A DNA stretch of 59,287 nt from contig NZ_VUNN01000016.1 in assembly GCF_009695635.1 (NCBI RefSeq), forward strand, positions 1 to 59,287. The letters run 5' to 3'. A program made the position numbers and the translations under genes. Below, one piece after another: positions 35,604 to 43,493 of the stretch (its first letter is position 1; every line of letters starts with the position of its first letter). This DNA comes from Bullifex porci. Its GTDB lineage: Bacteria > Spirochaetota > Spirochaetia > Sphaerochaetales > Sphaerochaetaceae. A model generated the notes under the pieces. That model worked only from the letters and a program-made list of their open reading frames with translations. It made no database searches and was not told the DNA's origin.

Positions 35604-36011
35604 ATGAATGCTTGGAATAATTGTGGAAGAGAGTTTAAAAATATTAATCAAAGTCACTATTTTGGTGAAAAGCCTAAAACTATCGATGAATATATCTTAG
35701 CTCAAGATGAAGATAAGCGTGAGGATCTTAGGTATTTAAAGGATATTCTCCATGAAGCATTACCTGATGCTGTTGAGAAGATTTCATGGAGCATGCCTAC
35801 CTTTTGGAAAGAACATAATATCTTACATTTTGCAGCATCAAAAAAGCATATTGGATTTTATCCAGGTCCTAAAGCTGTTAATCATTTTAGCAAAGAGCTT
35901 GAGGCTTATAAAACAGATAAAGGTACTATTAGAATTCCATATGGAAAAATTGATAAAGATTTAATAATAAAGATAGCAAAGTGGTGCATTGAAACAGGGA
36001 ATCATGCATAA
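35604..36011 (+). CDS. DUF1801 (YdhG-like) protein
   Basis: This 135-residue DUF1801 protein has TIDEYILAQDEDKREDLRYL, ISWSMPTFWKEHNILHFAASKKHIGFYPG and RIPYGKIDKDLI. Proteins of this group are small and cytoplasmic, some described as iron chaperones. The first ~20 residues (MNAWNNCGREFKNINQSHYF) do not align with the family, consistent with an altered 5' end at the adjacent ATPase remnant. Confidence 0.82.
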   Translation: MNAWNNCGREFKNINQSHYFGEKPKTIDEYILAQDEDKREDLRYLKDILHEALPDAVEKISWSMPTFWKEHNILHFAASKKHIGFYPGPKAVNHFSKELEAYKTDKGTIRIPYGKIDKDLIIKIAKWCIETGNHA

Positions 36012-36033
36012 TTTAATAATAGAGAAATAAGAT

Positions 36034-36449
36034 ATGGCGACTTTTTGGGATTTAGTGTTTGTAATTAATAAAGAGGATAAAAATATTTATTATCATAGAG
36101 ATACTAAAGTCTTTAATCGTTGTCCTCTATAGAGCTGAAGAACATACATAATCGAATGCATGAGGAATTAACTCTTGATTATAAGGATCCTAATAATGTT
36201 AGATTTTTAAAATTCGATGAAATCGACCATAAAGAAGTAATGAAGGATTTTATTAAATTTGGTGGCATTTATGATAAAGAGATTAGAAAGCAACTTTTTA
36301 ATGCACTAAGATATCATTATTACGTAGAACCATTTCTTGCTAAGTTGAAAGAATTGAATTTGTATGATGATTTTATAGCCCATAGCTCTGATTATTACAA
36401 TTCTGTATTTTCAGGCTGGCTAGAAGAGAATGAAGTTGAACTCACTTAG
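36034..36449 (+). pseudogene. Frameshifted UPF0158-family gene
   Basis: The ATG at 36034 opens MATFWDLVFVINKEDKNIYY and runs 32 codons to a stop at 36130. The overlapping frame from 36120 carries the rest: FLKFDEIDHKEVMKDFIKFG and LFNALRYHYYVEPFLAKLKE, which match UPF0158 proteins. One frameshift near 36115 separates the two. The role of the family is unknown. If the downstream TTG at 36120 were used, a 109-residue protein without the N-terminus would result. Confidence 0.68.
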
Positions 36450-36914
36450 ATGGCAAATATAATCACAGTATTTAGAATTGTTTTCAGTATACTAATATTA
36501 TTCTTTCCTACCTTTTCTAAGGCCTTCTATTTCCTTTATCTAATAGCTGGTCTTAGTGATATGTTGGATGGTTACATCGCTAGAAAAACAAATAGTGTTA
36601 CCCGTATTGGCTCTCTTCTTGATACTATAGCCGATACTATTTTCTTTATTGTATGCTTTATAAAGCTAATACCATTTCTAGAAATTCCAATTTGGATAAT
36701 AATTTGGATTTTCTTAATAGCTTTAATTAAGCTTTCAACAATAATTAAAAATAGAGGTATTGTTGATCATCATAGTGTATTAAATAAAGTAACGGGGTTT
36801 TTATTATTCTTGCTTCCTTTAACAATGGAAATAATTAACATAACATATTGTTCAATTGTCATTTGCATAGTAGCAACTGTTGCTGCTATAGAGGAAAGAA
36901 TTAAAGGGTTTTAA
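36450..36914 (+). CDS. CDP-alcohol phosphatidyltransferase
   Basis: This 154-residue membrane enzyme has the CDP-alcohol motif DMLDGYIARKTNSVTRIGSLLDTIAD, i.e. DGxxAR(x8)GxxxD(x3)D, at about 37-62. It transfers a phosphatidyl group to an alcohol headgroup such as glycerol phosphate, serine or inositol. It is somewhat short for the family (usually 170-200) but the core is complete. It starts at the base after the UPF0158 stop. Confidence 0.9.
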   Translation: MANIITVFRIVFSILILFFPTFSKAFYFLYLIAGLSDMLDGYIARKTNSVTRIGSLLDTIADTIFFIVCFIKLIPFLEIPIWIIIWIFLIALIKLSTIIKNRGIVDHHSVLNKVTGFLLFLLPLTMEIINITYCSIVICIVATVAAIEERIKGF

Positions 36915-36922
36915 ATATCGAT

Positions 36923-36952
36923 ATATTGACAATTGTCAATATGTTTTATACT
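36923..36952 (+). promoter_or_regulatory. ArsR operator and promoter
   Basis: The 20-bp perfect palindrome ATATTGACAATTGTCAATAT (36923-36942) contains TTGACA. TATACT follows at 36947-36952. The ribosome site AGGAGT and the arsR ATG lie 20 nt on. The position is right for ArsR autorepression relieved by arsenite or antimonite. Confidence 0.75.
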
Positions 36953-36971
36953 TTTCCCATAGGAGTTAACT

Positions 36972-37241
36972 ATGGGGTATAGAGAGGATGCTAAAATATT
37001 TAAAGCCTTAGCAGATGAAAATAGATTAAGAATTTTAAGTCTATTACAAGATGGTGAGAGGTGTGCCTGTGTTTTATTAGAGGAACTAAATATTACACAA
37101 TCAACACTATCACACCATATGAAATTGCTTTGTGATAGCTCTCTTGTTGATTACAGAAAAGATGGAAAGTGGATGCATTACTCAATATCAAAAGAGGGTA
37201 GTGAGAGAGTAAAAAATATGCTTAACAATTATATTAGGTAA
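36972..37241 (+). CDS. arsR: ArsR/SmtB-family repressor
   Basis: This 89-residue winged-helix repressor reads FKALADENRLRILSLLQDGERCACVLLEELNITQSTLSHHMKLL. The Cys pair in ERCACVLLEEL sits where arsenic-sensing ArsR proteins carry CVCDLL. It leads a five-gene cluster (permease, thioredoxin-like, ArsC, TfoX-like) with gaps of 10 nt or less. Confidence 0.9.
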   Translation: MGYREDAKIFKALADENRLRILSLLQDGERCACVLLEELNITQSTLSHHMKLLCDSSLVDYRKDGKWMHYSISKEGSERVKNMLNNYIR

Positions 37242-37245
37242 GACT

Positions 37246-38241
37246 ATGTGGAATTTTATTCAAAACCAAATACTAGGCATGAAATGGCTATATACATTAG
37301 TAGGAAATTTAATAAATACCTTAGGCCTTGATATCACAAATAAGGTTGGTGGAACTATTCATTTCTTTGTTTATGATTTAATAAAAATAGTAGTCTTACT
37401 TTGCTGTCTTATATTTATTATTTCATATATACAAAGCTTTTTCCCTCCTGAAAGGACTAAAAGAATAATAGGACGCTTTCATGGGCTTGGAGCTAATATT
37501 TTAGCTGCATTACTTGGAACAATTACACCATTTTGTTCCTGCTCATCAATTCCATTATTTATAGGCTTTACAAGTGCGGGCTTACCTTTAGGTGTTACCT
37601 TTTCCTTTTTAATATCATCACCAATGGTTGATTTAGGGTCACTCGTACTATTAATGAGTATCTTTGGCTGGAAGGTTGCCATAATATATGTCCTCTTAGG
37701 GTTAGTTATTGCTGTATCTGGTGGTACTTTAATTGAACATTTACACCTAGAAAATTACGTTGAAGAGTTTATCTATCGAGGTAAAAAGATAGAGGTAGAG
37801 GATGAAAAGCTAACAATAAGAGATAGAGTTGATTACTCTTTCTCGAAGATGATAACAACGTTAGAAAAGGTCATTATTTATATCGTAATTGGAGTTGGAA
37901 TTGGATCTATTATCCACAATTGGATACCAAAGGATTTAGTTGTTAAGACTCTTGGAAATGGAAATCCTTTTGGCGTATTTATTGCTACAATTTGTGGAAT
38001 CCCAATGTATGCTGATATCTTTGGCTGTATCCCAATTGCAGAAGCTCTATTAGCAAAGGGTGCGAAGCTAGGTGTAGTGCTTTCCTTAATGATGGCAGTT
38101 ACAACATTATCTCTTCCATCGATGATAATGCTAAAAAAGGCAATTAAGCCAAAGCTATTAGGAACTTTTATTGCAATATGTACAGTAGGTATAATTTGTG
38201 TTGGATATTTCTTTAATTTTATCCAGAGCTTTATAATATAG
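37246..38241 (+). CDS. ArsP/YraQ-type permease
   Basis: This 331-residue protein has eight to ten helices with the conserved TPFCSCSSIPLFIGF (three Cys) at about 88-102 and a CGIPMYADIFGCIPIAEALL repeat. Members of the permease family export organoarsenicals (ArsP) or other metal(loid)s. Its place between arsR and the thioredoxin-like and arsC genes supports arsenic export, possibly instead of ArsB or Acr3, neither of which is present. Confidence 0.88.
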   Translation: MWNFIQNQILGMKWLYTLVGNLINTLGLDITNKVGGTIHFFVYDLIKIVVLLCCLIFIISYIQSFFPPERTKRIIGRFHGLGANILAALLGTITPFCSCSSIPLFIGFTSAGLPLGVTFSFLISSPMVDLGSLVLLMSIFGWKVAIIYVLLGLVIAVSGGTLIEHLHLENYVEEFIYRGKKIEVEDEKLTIRDRVDYSFSKMITTLEKVIIYIVIGVGIGSIIHNWIPKDLVVKTLGNGNPFGVFIATICGIPMYADIFGCIPIAEALLAKGAKLGVVLSLMMAVTTLSLPSMIMLKKAIKPKLLGTFIAICTVGIICVGYFFNFIQSFII

Positions 38242-38251
38242 GAGGTATCTT

Positions 38252-38554
38252 ATGGGCTTGTTTAGTTTTAATAAAAATAAGGAAGAAATTACACCTGTAA
38301 AGGGTAGCTTAAAAAATATAAAGGTCTTAGGTGCTGGGTGTTCAACCTGCCATAAGCAATATGAATATGCACAAGCTGCATGTAAGGAATTAGGACTTAA
38401 TATAGAGGTTGAATACATTACAGATTTAGAGAAGATCATGGAATATGGGATGATGAGTATGCCTTTAATAGTAATTAATGATAAGGTTGCTGCTAAGGGT
38501 AAGCTTGTTAGAACAGCTGATGTAAAGAAGCTAATTGAGGATAATTTACTATGA
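38252..38554 (+). CDS. Thioredoxin-like protein (small glutaredoxin-type)
   Basis: This 100-residue protein has the redox motif GAGCSTCHKQYEYAQ (CSTC) at about 29-43 and the cis-Pro loop MSMPLIVIND. It belongs to the small TM0996-like disulfide reductases often encoded beside YraQ-type permeases. It could supply electrons to ArsC. GGAGG lies before its start, and the gene overlaps arsC by 4 nt. Confidence 0.88.
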   Translation: MGLFSFNKNKEEITPVKGSLKNIKVLGAGCSTCHKQYEYAQAACKELGLNIEVEYITDLEKIMEYGMMSMPLIVINDKVAAKGKLVRTADVKKLIEDNLL

Positions 38555-38946
38555 AAAAAGTCGCATTTATTTGCGTTCATAATTCCTGTAGAAGCCAAAT
38601 TGCAGAAGCTCTAGGTAAGCATTTAGCTAGTGATGTATTTGAAAGCTTCTCTGCTGGAACTGAGACTAAACCTAGAATTAACCAAGATGCAGTTCGATTG
38701 ATGAAGGCTAAATATGGTATCGATATGGAAAGGGAGCAATATAGTAAGCTTTTATCAGATATACCTCCTGTTGATGTTGTTGTTACAATGGGCTGCAATG
38801 TCAGCTATCCTTTTCTTCCATGTAAGCTTAGAGAGGATTGGGGGTTAGAGGATCCAACAGGAAAGAGTGATGAGTTCTTTTTAGAAACAATTAATAAAAT
38901 CGAGCAAAAGGTTTTAGAATTAAAAGAAAGGATTAAGGATATCTAA
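38551..38946 (+). CDS. arsC: Arsenate reductase, low-molecular-weight phosphatase type
   Basis: This 131-residue protein has the P-loop CVHNSCRSQ (CX5R, nucleophile about C8), and LEDPTGKSDEFF supplies the Asp acid. It reduces arsenate to arsenite using thioredoxin-type donors. It is translationally coupled to the thioredoxin-like gene by an ATGA overlap. Confidence 0.92.
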   Translation: MKKVAFICVHNSCRSQIAEALGKHLASDVFESFSAGTETKPRINQDAVRLMKAKYGIDMEREQYSKLLSDIPPVDVVVTMGCNVSYPFLPCKLREDWGLEDPTGKSDEFFLETINKIEQKVLELKERIKDI

Positions 38947-38947
38947 T

Positions 38948-39205
38948 ATGGGAGAACTATCAAAAGCTGTTAATATAGGTCCAAAGGTTGAAGAGCAATT
39001 AATTTATGTTGGTATCAATAGCCTTGAAAAGCTTAAAGAGCTTGGTTCTAAGAATGCATGGTTAAGGATTCAGGAAATCGATTCCTCTGCCTGTATTCAT
39101 CGACTATTAGCTTTAGAGGGTGCTATTCAGGGTGTAAAGAAAAGTGACTTACCAGATAGTGTTAAGGCAGATTTAAAAGCCTTTTATGGTGATCATAAAA
39201 TATAA
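38948..39205 (+). CDS. TfoX C-terminal-domain protein
   Basis: This 85-residue protein reads LSKAVNIGPKVEEQLIYVGI then SLEKLKELGSKNAWLRIQE, the helix-hairpin-helix-like TfoX C-terminal domain without the N-terminal half. It starts 1 nt after arsC ends, so it is transcribed with the arsenic genes. Its role there is unknown. Confidence 0.87.
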   Translation: MGELSKAVNIGPKVEEQLIYVGINSLEKLKELGSKNAWLRIQEIDSSACIHRLLALEGAIQGVKKSDLPDSVKADLKAFYGDHKI

Positions 39206-39212
39206 TAGCTTA

Positions 39213-39242
39213 TTGACTTTGAAGAAGCTTAGCCTCTAAGAT
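39213..39242 (+). promoter_or_regulatory. Promoter of the TetR gene at 39272
   Basis: TTGACT (39213-39218), 18 nt and TAAGAT (39237-39242). The -10 box overlaps the dyad ATGAACATTGTTCAT (39241-39255), a probable TetR self-operator. Confidence 0.55.
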
Positions 39243-39271
39243 GAACATTGTTCATTATGGAGGCTTTTTTT
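39231..39271 (+). terminator. Hairpin acting as ars-cluster terminator and TetR leader
   Basis: AGCCTC, TAAG and ATGAAC pair with GTTCAT, TATG and GAGGCT around an ATT loop, giving about 15 bp with wobble and mismatch in the middle, followed by seven T. It is a good terminator for the arsenic cluster. The right arm also contains GGAGG, the ribosome site for the GTG at 39272, so the same hairpin would hide that site. Confidence 0.7.
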
Positions 39272-39820
39272 GTGAATTTAACTATCACATCAAAGGAAGA
39301 AATATTAAAAGCAGGACGCATGATAGCTCAAGAAAAGGGCTTAAGTGCTATTAATATGCGTTCTGTTGCTGCAGAGTGTAACATTGCACTTGGAACTCTA
39401 TATAATTACTACTCAAATAAGGATGAATTAGTTTTAGCTGTAATTGAGAGTATATGGAAGGATATTTTCCATATTAAGGAATGTAAGGATGATATTTCAT
39501 TTTTAGACTTTGTTGTCTTTATACTTTCATGCCTTAAGGATAGTAAAGAAAAATATCCTAACTTTTTTGTAACACACTCAATGATTTTAGAATCAAAGGT
39601 GAAGGATGAAGCAAAGGATAGGATGAATAATTGCTTTATCCACATTAAATCTATGATGCTTTCTGTATTAGAAAATGATAAGACTATTGATAGCTCTTGC
39701 TTTTCTAATTCCTTTAGTAGGGATGAGTTTGTTTCATTTGTATTTTCAAATATTTTACTAGCTGAGCTAAATACGTTTGATGAACAAGCTTTAATTGAAG
39801 TGATCAAAAGAATTATTTAG
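39272..39820 (+). CDS. TetR/AcrR-family regulator
   Basis: This 182-residue protein has the helix-turn-helix MRSVAAECNIALGTLYNYYSNKDEL at about 28-52. I use GTG 39272 because GGAGG is 8 nt upstream; the upstream in-frame TTG/ATG codons sit inside the terminator stem and promoter. It is followed 8 nt later by a membrane protein gene and the DUF2871 remnant, a common TetR operon layout. Confidence 0.88.
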   Translation: MNLTITSKEEILKAGRMIAQEKGLSAINMRSVAAECNIALGTLYNYYSNKDELVLAVIESIWKDIFHIKECKDDISFLDFVVFILSCLKDSKEKYPNFFVTHSMILESKVKDEAKDRMNNCFIHIKSMMLSVLENDKTIDSSCFSNSFSRDEFVSFVFSNILLAELNTFDEQALIEVIKRII

Positions 39821-39828
39821 GAGGATAT

Positions 39829-40485
39829 ATGCAAGCAATATTTGAAACTCTATTTGATGTTGTATATCTTATTACAGTTGTTACTCTTGGCTTTATTATG
39901 GTTAAAAGAAGTAAAGGTGAGAGGCAATATCTTTTATTTGGTATAATGGCTGTAACGTTGGGCTTTGGAGATGCCTTTCACCTAGTACCTAGAGCAGTTG
40001 CTCTATGTACTACAGGGTTAGATAATTATATAGCTCCACTTGGAATTGGTAAGTTAATTACATCTATAACTATGACTATTTTCTATGTGCTAATGTACTA
40101 TGCTTACAGAGAACGCTATAGTGTTAGTGGAAAAAGCTCTTTAACAATTAGTGTTTGGGCACTAGCAATAGCAAGAATTATATTATGTCTATTTCCTCAA
40201 AATGGCTGGACAAGTGCTGATGCGCCTTTAGCTTGGGGAATTTATAGAAATATCCCATTTACTATCTTAGGTGTAATTATAGTAGTGCTCTACTATAGAG
40301 CTTCGAGAAAAGACAAAGCCTTTAGATGGATGTATCTATCAATAATTATTAGCTTTGCATGCTACATCCCTGTAGTTCTATTTGCAGATAGTATTCCAAT
40401 AATTGGTATGCTTATGATACCAAAGACCTGTGCATATGTTTGGTCCGTATTAATTTCATTTAATGCTCAAAGGAGAAATAAATGA
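39829..40485 (+). CDS. Polytopic membrane protein of unknown function
   Basis: This 218-residue protein has about seven helices, conserved-looking LGFGDAFHLVPRAVAL and FPQNGWTSADAPLAWGIYRNIPF loops. I know no function. GGAGG lies 5 nt before the ATG. The stop overlaps the DUF2871 start (ATGA), so these two formed an operon under the TetR regulator. Confidence 0.8.
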   Translation: MQAIFETLFDVVYLITVVTLGFIMVKRSKGERQYLLFGIMAVTLGFGDAFHLVPRAVALCTTGLDNYIAPLGIGKLITSITMTIFYVLMYYAYRERYSVSGKSSLTISVWALAIARIILCLFPQNGWTSADAPLAWGIYRNIPFTILGVIIVVLYYRASRKDKAFRWMYLSIIISFACYIPVVLFADSIPIIGMLMIPKTCAYVWSVLISFNAQRRNK

Positions 40486-41210
40486 AGAAATATATAAATC
40501 GTTCTATATTTTATGCTCTTCTAGCTATGGCTGGTGGAGTATTTTATAGAGAGTTTACAAAAATAATGAGCTTTATTGGTACAACCGCTCTTGGAAAGGT
40601 TCAGGTGCATTAATTAGTTTTAGGAACATTAGTTTATTTAATAGCTGCACTCTTTACTAAGCAAATTGATTTTGAAAAAGAAAAGTCCTTTGTAGGAAAG
40701 TATGAAATAAAAAACAGATTGCAATAGTTTTATTCAATTTGGTTTAAATTATTAGATGTAATCAGCATGGATGTACTTTCTCCACTGATAGCCACGCTAA
40801 AATATTGTTGTAATGTAACAAGAAATATAGAAATACGAATATGGAATATTAATTTTCTAGTAAATATCGACTTTTAAAAATTCATTTTTTTTTCTACTAT
40901 AATGACTTTTGCAGAGGTAAAATTATGAAAGAGTATGTAAAGCGTTACAAATTAACCACCGAGAAAGCTCACGCGCCTTGGCCGTGAGATGAAAGGCGGT
41001 AATGCGTAATTATAGTTTAATTATGTATACGATATAGGACTAATATTAACTGTAATAATGCTAGTAGCTAGAGGAATTACTTAAGTTTTGGCAATTAATA
41101 TTTCAAAGGGTGTTAGCGCCTCTATCTCAGGCCTTGCGGGGATAGGGCACATATTAATTGCTATTGGCTTTATCTCACTTTTACTTTCATTTAGAAAAGC
41201 ATGTGAATAA
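40482..41210 (+). pseudogene. DUF2871 gene broken by an IS200/IS605-type remnant
   Basis: The head MKKYINRSIFYALLAMAGGV and FYREFTKIMSFIGTTALGKV and the tail LTVIMLVARGIT, INISKGVSASISGLAGIGHI match DUF2871 membrane proteins. The gene has in-frame stops at about 40611 and 41082. Between about 40700 and 41018 the middle is replaced by foreign DNA that includes a 62-bp copy of the left end of the TnpB element found at 57433. Confidence 0.82.
40945..41010 (+). repeat. Left-end remnant of an IS608-like TnpB element
   Basis: TTAC (40945-40948) is followed by 62 bp that match 57433-57494 at 57 positions. This copy has a clean hairpin, CTCACG/CGTGAG, as expected for the subterminal structure of single-strand transposons. 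No right end or tnpB follows, so only the end survives. Confidence 0.8.
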
Positions 41211-41213
41211 AGC

Positions 41214-42176
41214 TTATTCACAATCGAACTTCATATTCCAAAGCATTCTTATCCTGTATATCAGCTGTGAAAGATATATGCTGATATCAGGAGAGTAGAT
41301 ATCGCTATGAGTTTTTCCTTCACTAATGCAAGCTCTACATTCTCTAATTTCATATTCAAAGCCATTAATCTCAACTGGAAATGAATATTCCTTATCATTT
41401 ACAGTAAAGCTTGTTAGGTGTTGAAAATCAGGGATAATTATCTTCCCTTTATCACCGATAATTGTGCATACTCTTTCATATTCTTGATCTATTGCATTTA
41501 TTGAAGTAATTAATGCTCCATTAGCTGCAATAAGTTTTGTTTCTGAATAGCTGTCAGTATTATATTCATTTAGCTTAACTCTAGTAGATGAAATGCTAAG
41601 GTCCTTTAAGCCTAATGTAGAAATAAGTCCTAAGTTATAGATGCCTATATCAAGAAGAGCACCTCCGCCAAGCTTAGATAGGAGCTTTCTTTCTCTTCTT
41701 GCTCCTTGAGGTGCAAACCCATATGCTAATTTGACACTCTTTATCTTACCAATAGCGCCTTGAGTTATAAGCCTGTTAAGCTCCTTTGCTCCTGGGAGAA
41801 AATATGTCCAAAGTCCTTCCATTAAAAAGAGATTTTTACTTTTAGCAAGTGAATATAGGCTAATAGCATCCTCAGGATTAAGAGTAATAGGCTTTTCACA
41901 TAGTACATGCTTTGAGTTTAGCAAAGCTTCCTCTATCTCTTCCTTGTGTAAATTATTTGGAGTTGCAATATAGACAATTTCTATATCATCATCACTAAAT
42001 AAATCAGAATAAGAGCTATATGCTTTGTTAATTGAATATTCTCTTGCAAAGCTCTCAGCCGTATCCTGAGACCTTGATGCGACAGCTATTACTCTCTCAC
42101 CCTCATTATTCATCTGATTAATAGTCTTTGCAAATTTTGATGCAATATTACCTGTTCCAATAATTCCCCAATTCAT
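41214..42176 (-). CDS. Gfo/Idh/MocA-family oxidoreductase
   Basis: This 320-residue protein has the N-terminal Rossmann fold MNWGIIGTGNIASKFAK, then VYIATPNNLHKEE and the signature EKPITL (Lys of the catalytic pair). The C-terminal domain has GGALLDIGIYNLGL. It is predicted to oxidise a sugar, inositol or related alcohol with NAD(P). I start at 42176 because the fold begins there; the upstream ATG at 42224 would add an unrelated hydrophobic stretch. TATAAT ends 7 nt before this ATG, so the message may be leaderless. Confidence 0.9.
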   Translation of the reverse strand: MNWGIIGTGNIASKFAKTINQMNNEGERVIAVASRSQDTAESFAREYSINKAYSSYSDLFSDDDIEIVYIATPNNLHKEEIEEALLNSKHVLCEKPITLNPEDAISLYSLAKSKNLFLMEGLWTYFLPGAKELNRLITQGAIGKIKSVKLAYGFAPQGARRERKLLSKLGGGALLDIGIYNLGLISTLGLKDLSISSTRVKLNEYNTDSYSETKLIAANGALITSINAIDQEYERVCTIIGDKGKIIIPDFQHLTSFTVNDKEYSFPVEINGFEYEIRECRACISEGKTHSDIYSPDISIYLSQLIYRIRMLWNMKFDCE

Positions 42177-42326
42177 AAAAAATATTATAACTAGAGTAGG
42201 GCGTAATTTGAAGAAAACTTTCAAAAAAAGCCTAGTTAAATTATTAAGAAGAATATAAAGCTTTACTTTTACATAATTCTGATAATTAGTTGTTATAAAT
42301 AATGAAAAAGATGATAATCAACAGCT

Positions 42327-43493
42327 ATGAATAAGAAGACAAGAGCCTGGATGATAGCTATTTCAGGGACAGTAATGACTGGAACAATTTATGCTGCAAT
42401 AGTTAATTGCTTTTCGCTATTTATTATCCCAATTTGTACTCAAAATGGATTTAGTAGAGGAAGCTTTAATATCTCTCTAACCTTACTGTATTGTGCCTAT
42501 ATGGTAGGCTCAATAATGTCAGGAAAGCTATTTAGACGATATGATTTAAAGAAGCTGATGCTTACTGCTTCTATTCTAATGCCTATACTATTTGGCTCTC
42601 TCGCCTTTACAACATCACTTTTTGTTTTTTATATAGTTTTTATTCTACTTGGTCTTATGATGCCATATGTTTCATTTGCAGCTTACTCAGTTTTAATTCA
42701 TGACTGGTTTGAGAAAAATGAGGGAACTGCGGTAGGAATTGCTTTCATGGGTTCTGGCATTGGCGGAATGATATTAAATGTTATATCAGCTAGCTTAATT
42801 GAGAATAGGGGATACCAATTTGCATTTATAGTACTTTCTATTATGCTAGCGGCTGTAGCAATTCCAGTTACCTTACTTTTAGTAAAGCCTAACCATGAAA
42901 ACTATGGTGTTGATAAAAATGTAGAGCACTCATCTGCACTATTTATCCCAGGAACTGGTAAGCTAATGGCATTAGCAACCGCAATTGGCTTTGGTATTAC
43001 TATTATGTCACAAACAATGCCACCACACCTATATGATTTAGGGTTCTCACAGATGTATGCGGCATCTATGAATTCACTATTCATGGGTGGCTTATGCTTA
43101 GCAAAGCTTATAATGGGTTGGCTATATGACCGCTTGGGAGTTGTTAAAACTATTGTAATCTCATGCTCTATCGGTATTATTGGTGCATTAAGCTACCTAT
43201 TTGGAGTAAATCAAATTCTGCACCCAACTATGATTATAGGAGCTGCAATGGCAACAGCTTTAGGCTCTGTATCATACCCTGTATTAGCAAGATATCTCTG
43301 TAAAGAGGAGCTATTTGCTTCAGCCTCAGGAAATGCATCTGCCTTTAATTTCTTAGGCTCCTCAATTGCACCATTTTTTATGAATTACCTTTATGATATT
43401 ACATCCTCTTATAGTATAGGATATGTTGTCTCTATCATAATGCTTATATTTGTTTGCTTAGTAATTATTAGAACTAAACCAACTAAAGCTTGA
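42327..43493 (+). CDS. MFS transporter (OxlT-like)
   Basis: This 388-residue, 12-helix major facilitator protein has a conserved charged loop between helices 2 and 3 read as SGKLFRRYDLKKLML and a later GWLYDRLGVVK repeat. It resembles the oxalate/formate antiporter-like branch, though the substrate is uncertain. ATG context is ACAGCTATG with no Shine-Dalgarno sequence. Its 3' end overlaps the opposing TetM-like gene by 11 nt. Confidence 0.87.
   Translation: MNKKTRAWMIAISGTVMTGTIYAAIVNCFSLFIIPICTQNGFSRGSFNISLTLLYCAYMVGSIMSGKLFRRYDLKKLMLTASILMPILFGSLAFTTSLFVFYIVFILLGLMMPYVSFAAYSVLIHDWFEKNEGTAVGIAFMGSGIGGMILNVISASLIENRGYQFAFIVLSIMLAAVAIPVTLLLVKPNHENYGVDKNVEHSSALFIPGTGKLMALATAIGFGITIMSQTMPPHLYDLGFSQMYAASMNSLFMGGLCLAKLIMGWLYDRLGVVKTIVISCSIGIIGALSYLFGVNQILHPTMIIGAAMATALGSVSYPVLARYLCKEELFASASGNASAFNFLGSSIAPFFMNYLYDITSSYSIGYVVSIIMLIFVCLVIIRTKPTKA

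Noticed and set aside
36034-36449. Programmed frameshifting in the UPF0158 gene
   Set aside because: No slippery heptamer or downstream structure at the overlap, and the family is encoded in one frame elsewhere as far as I know; a mutation or read error is simpler.
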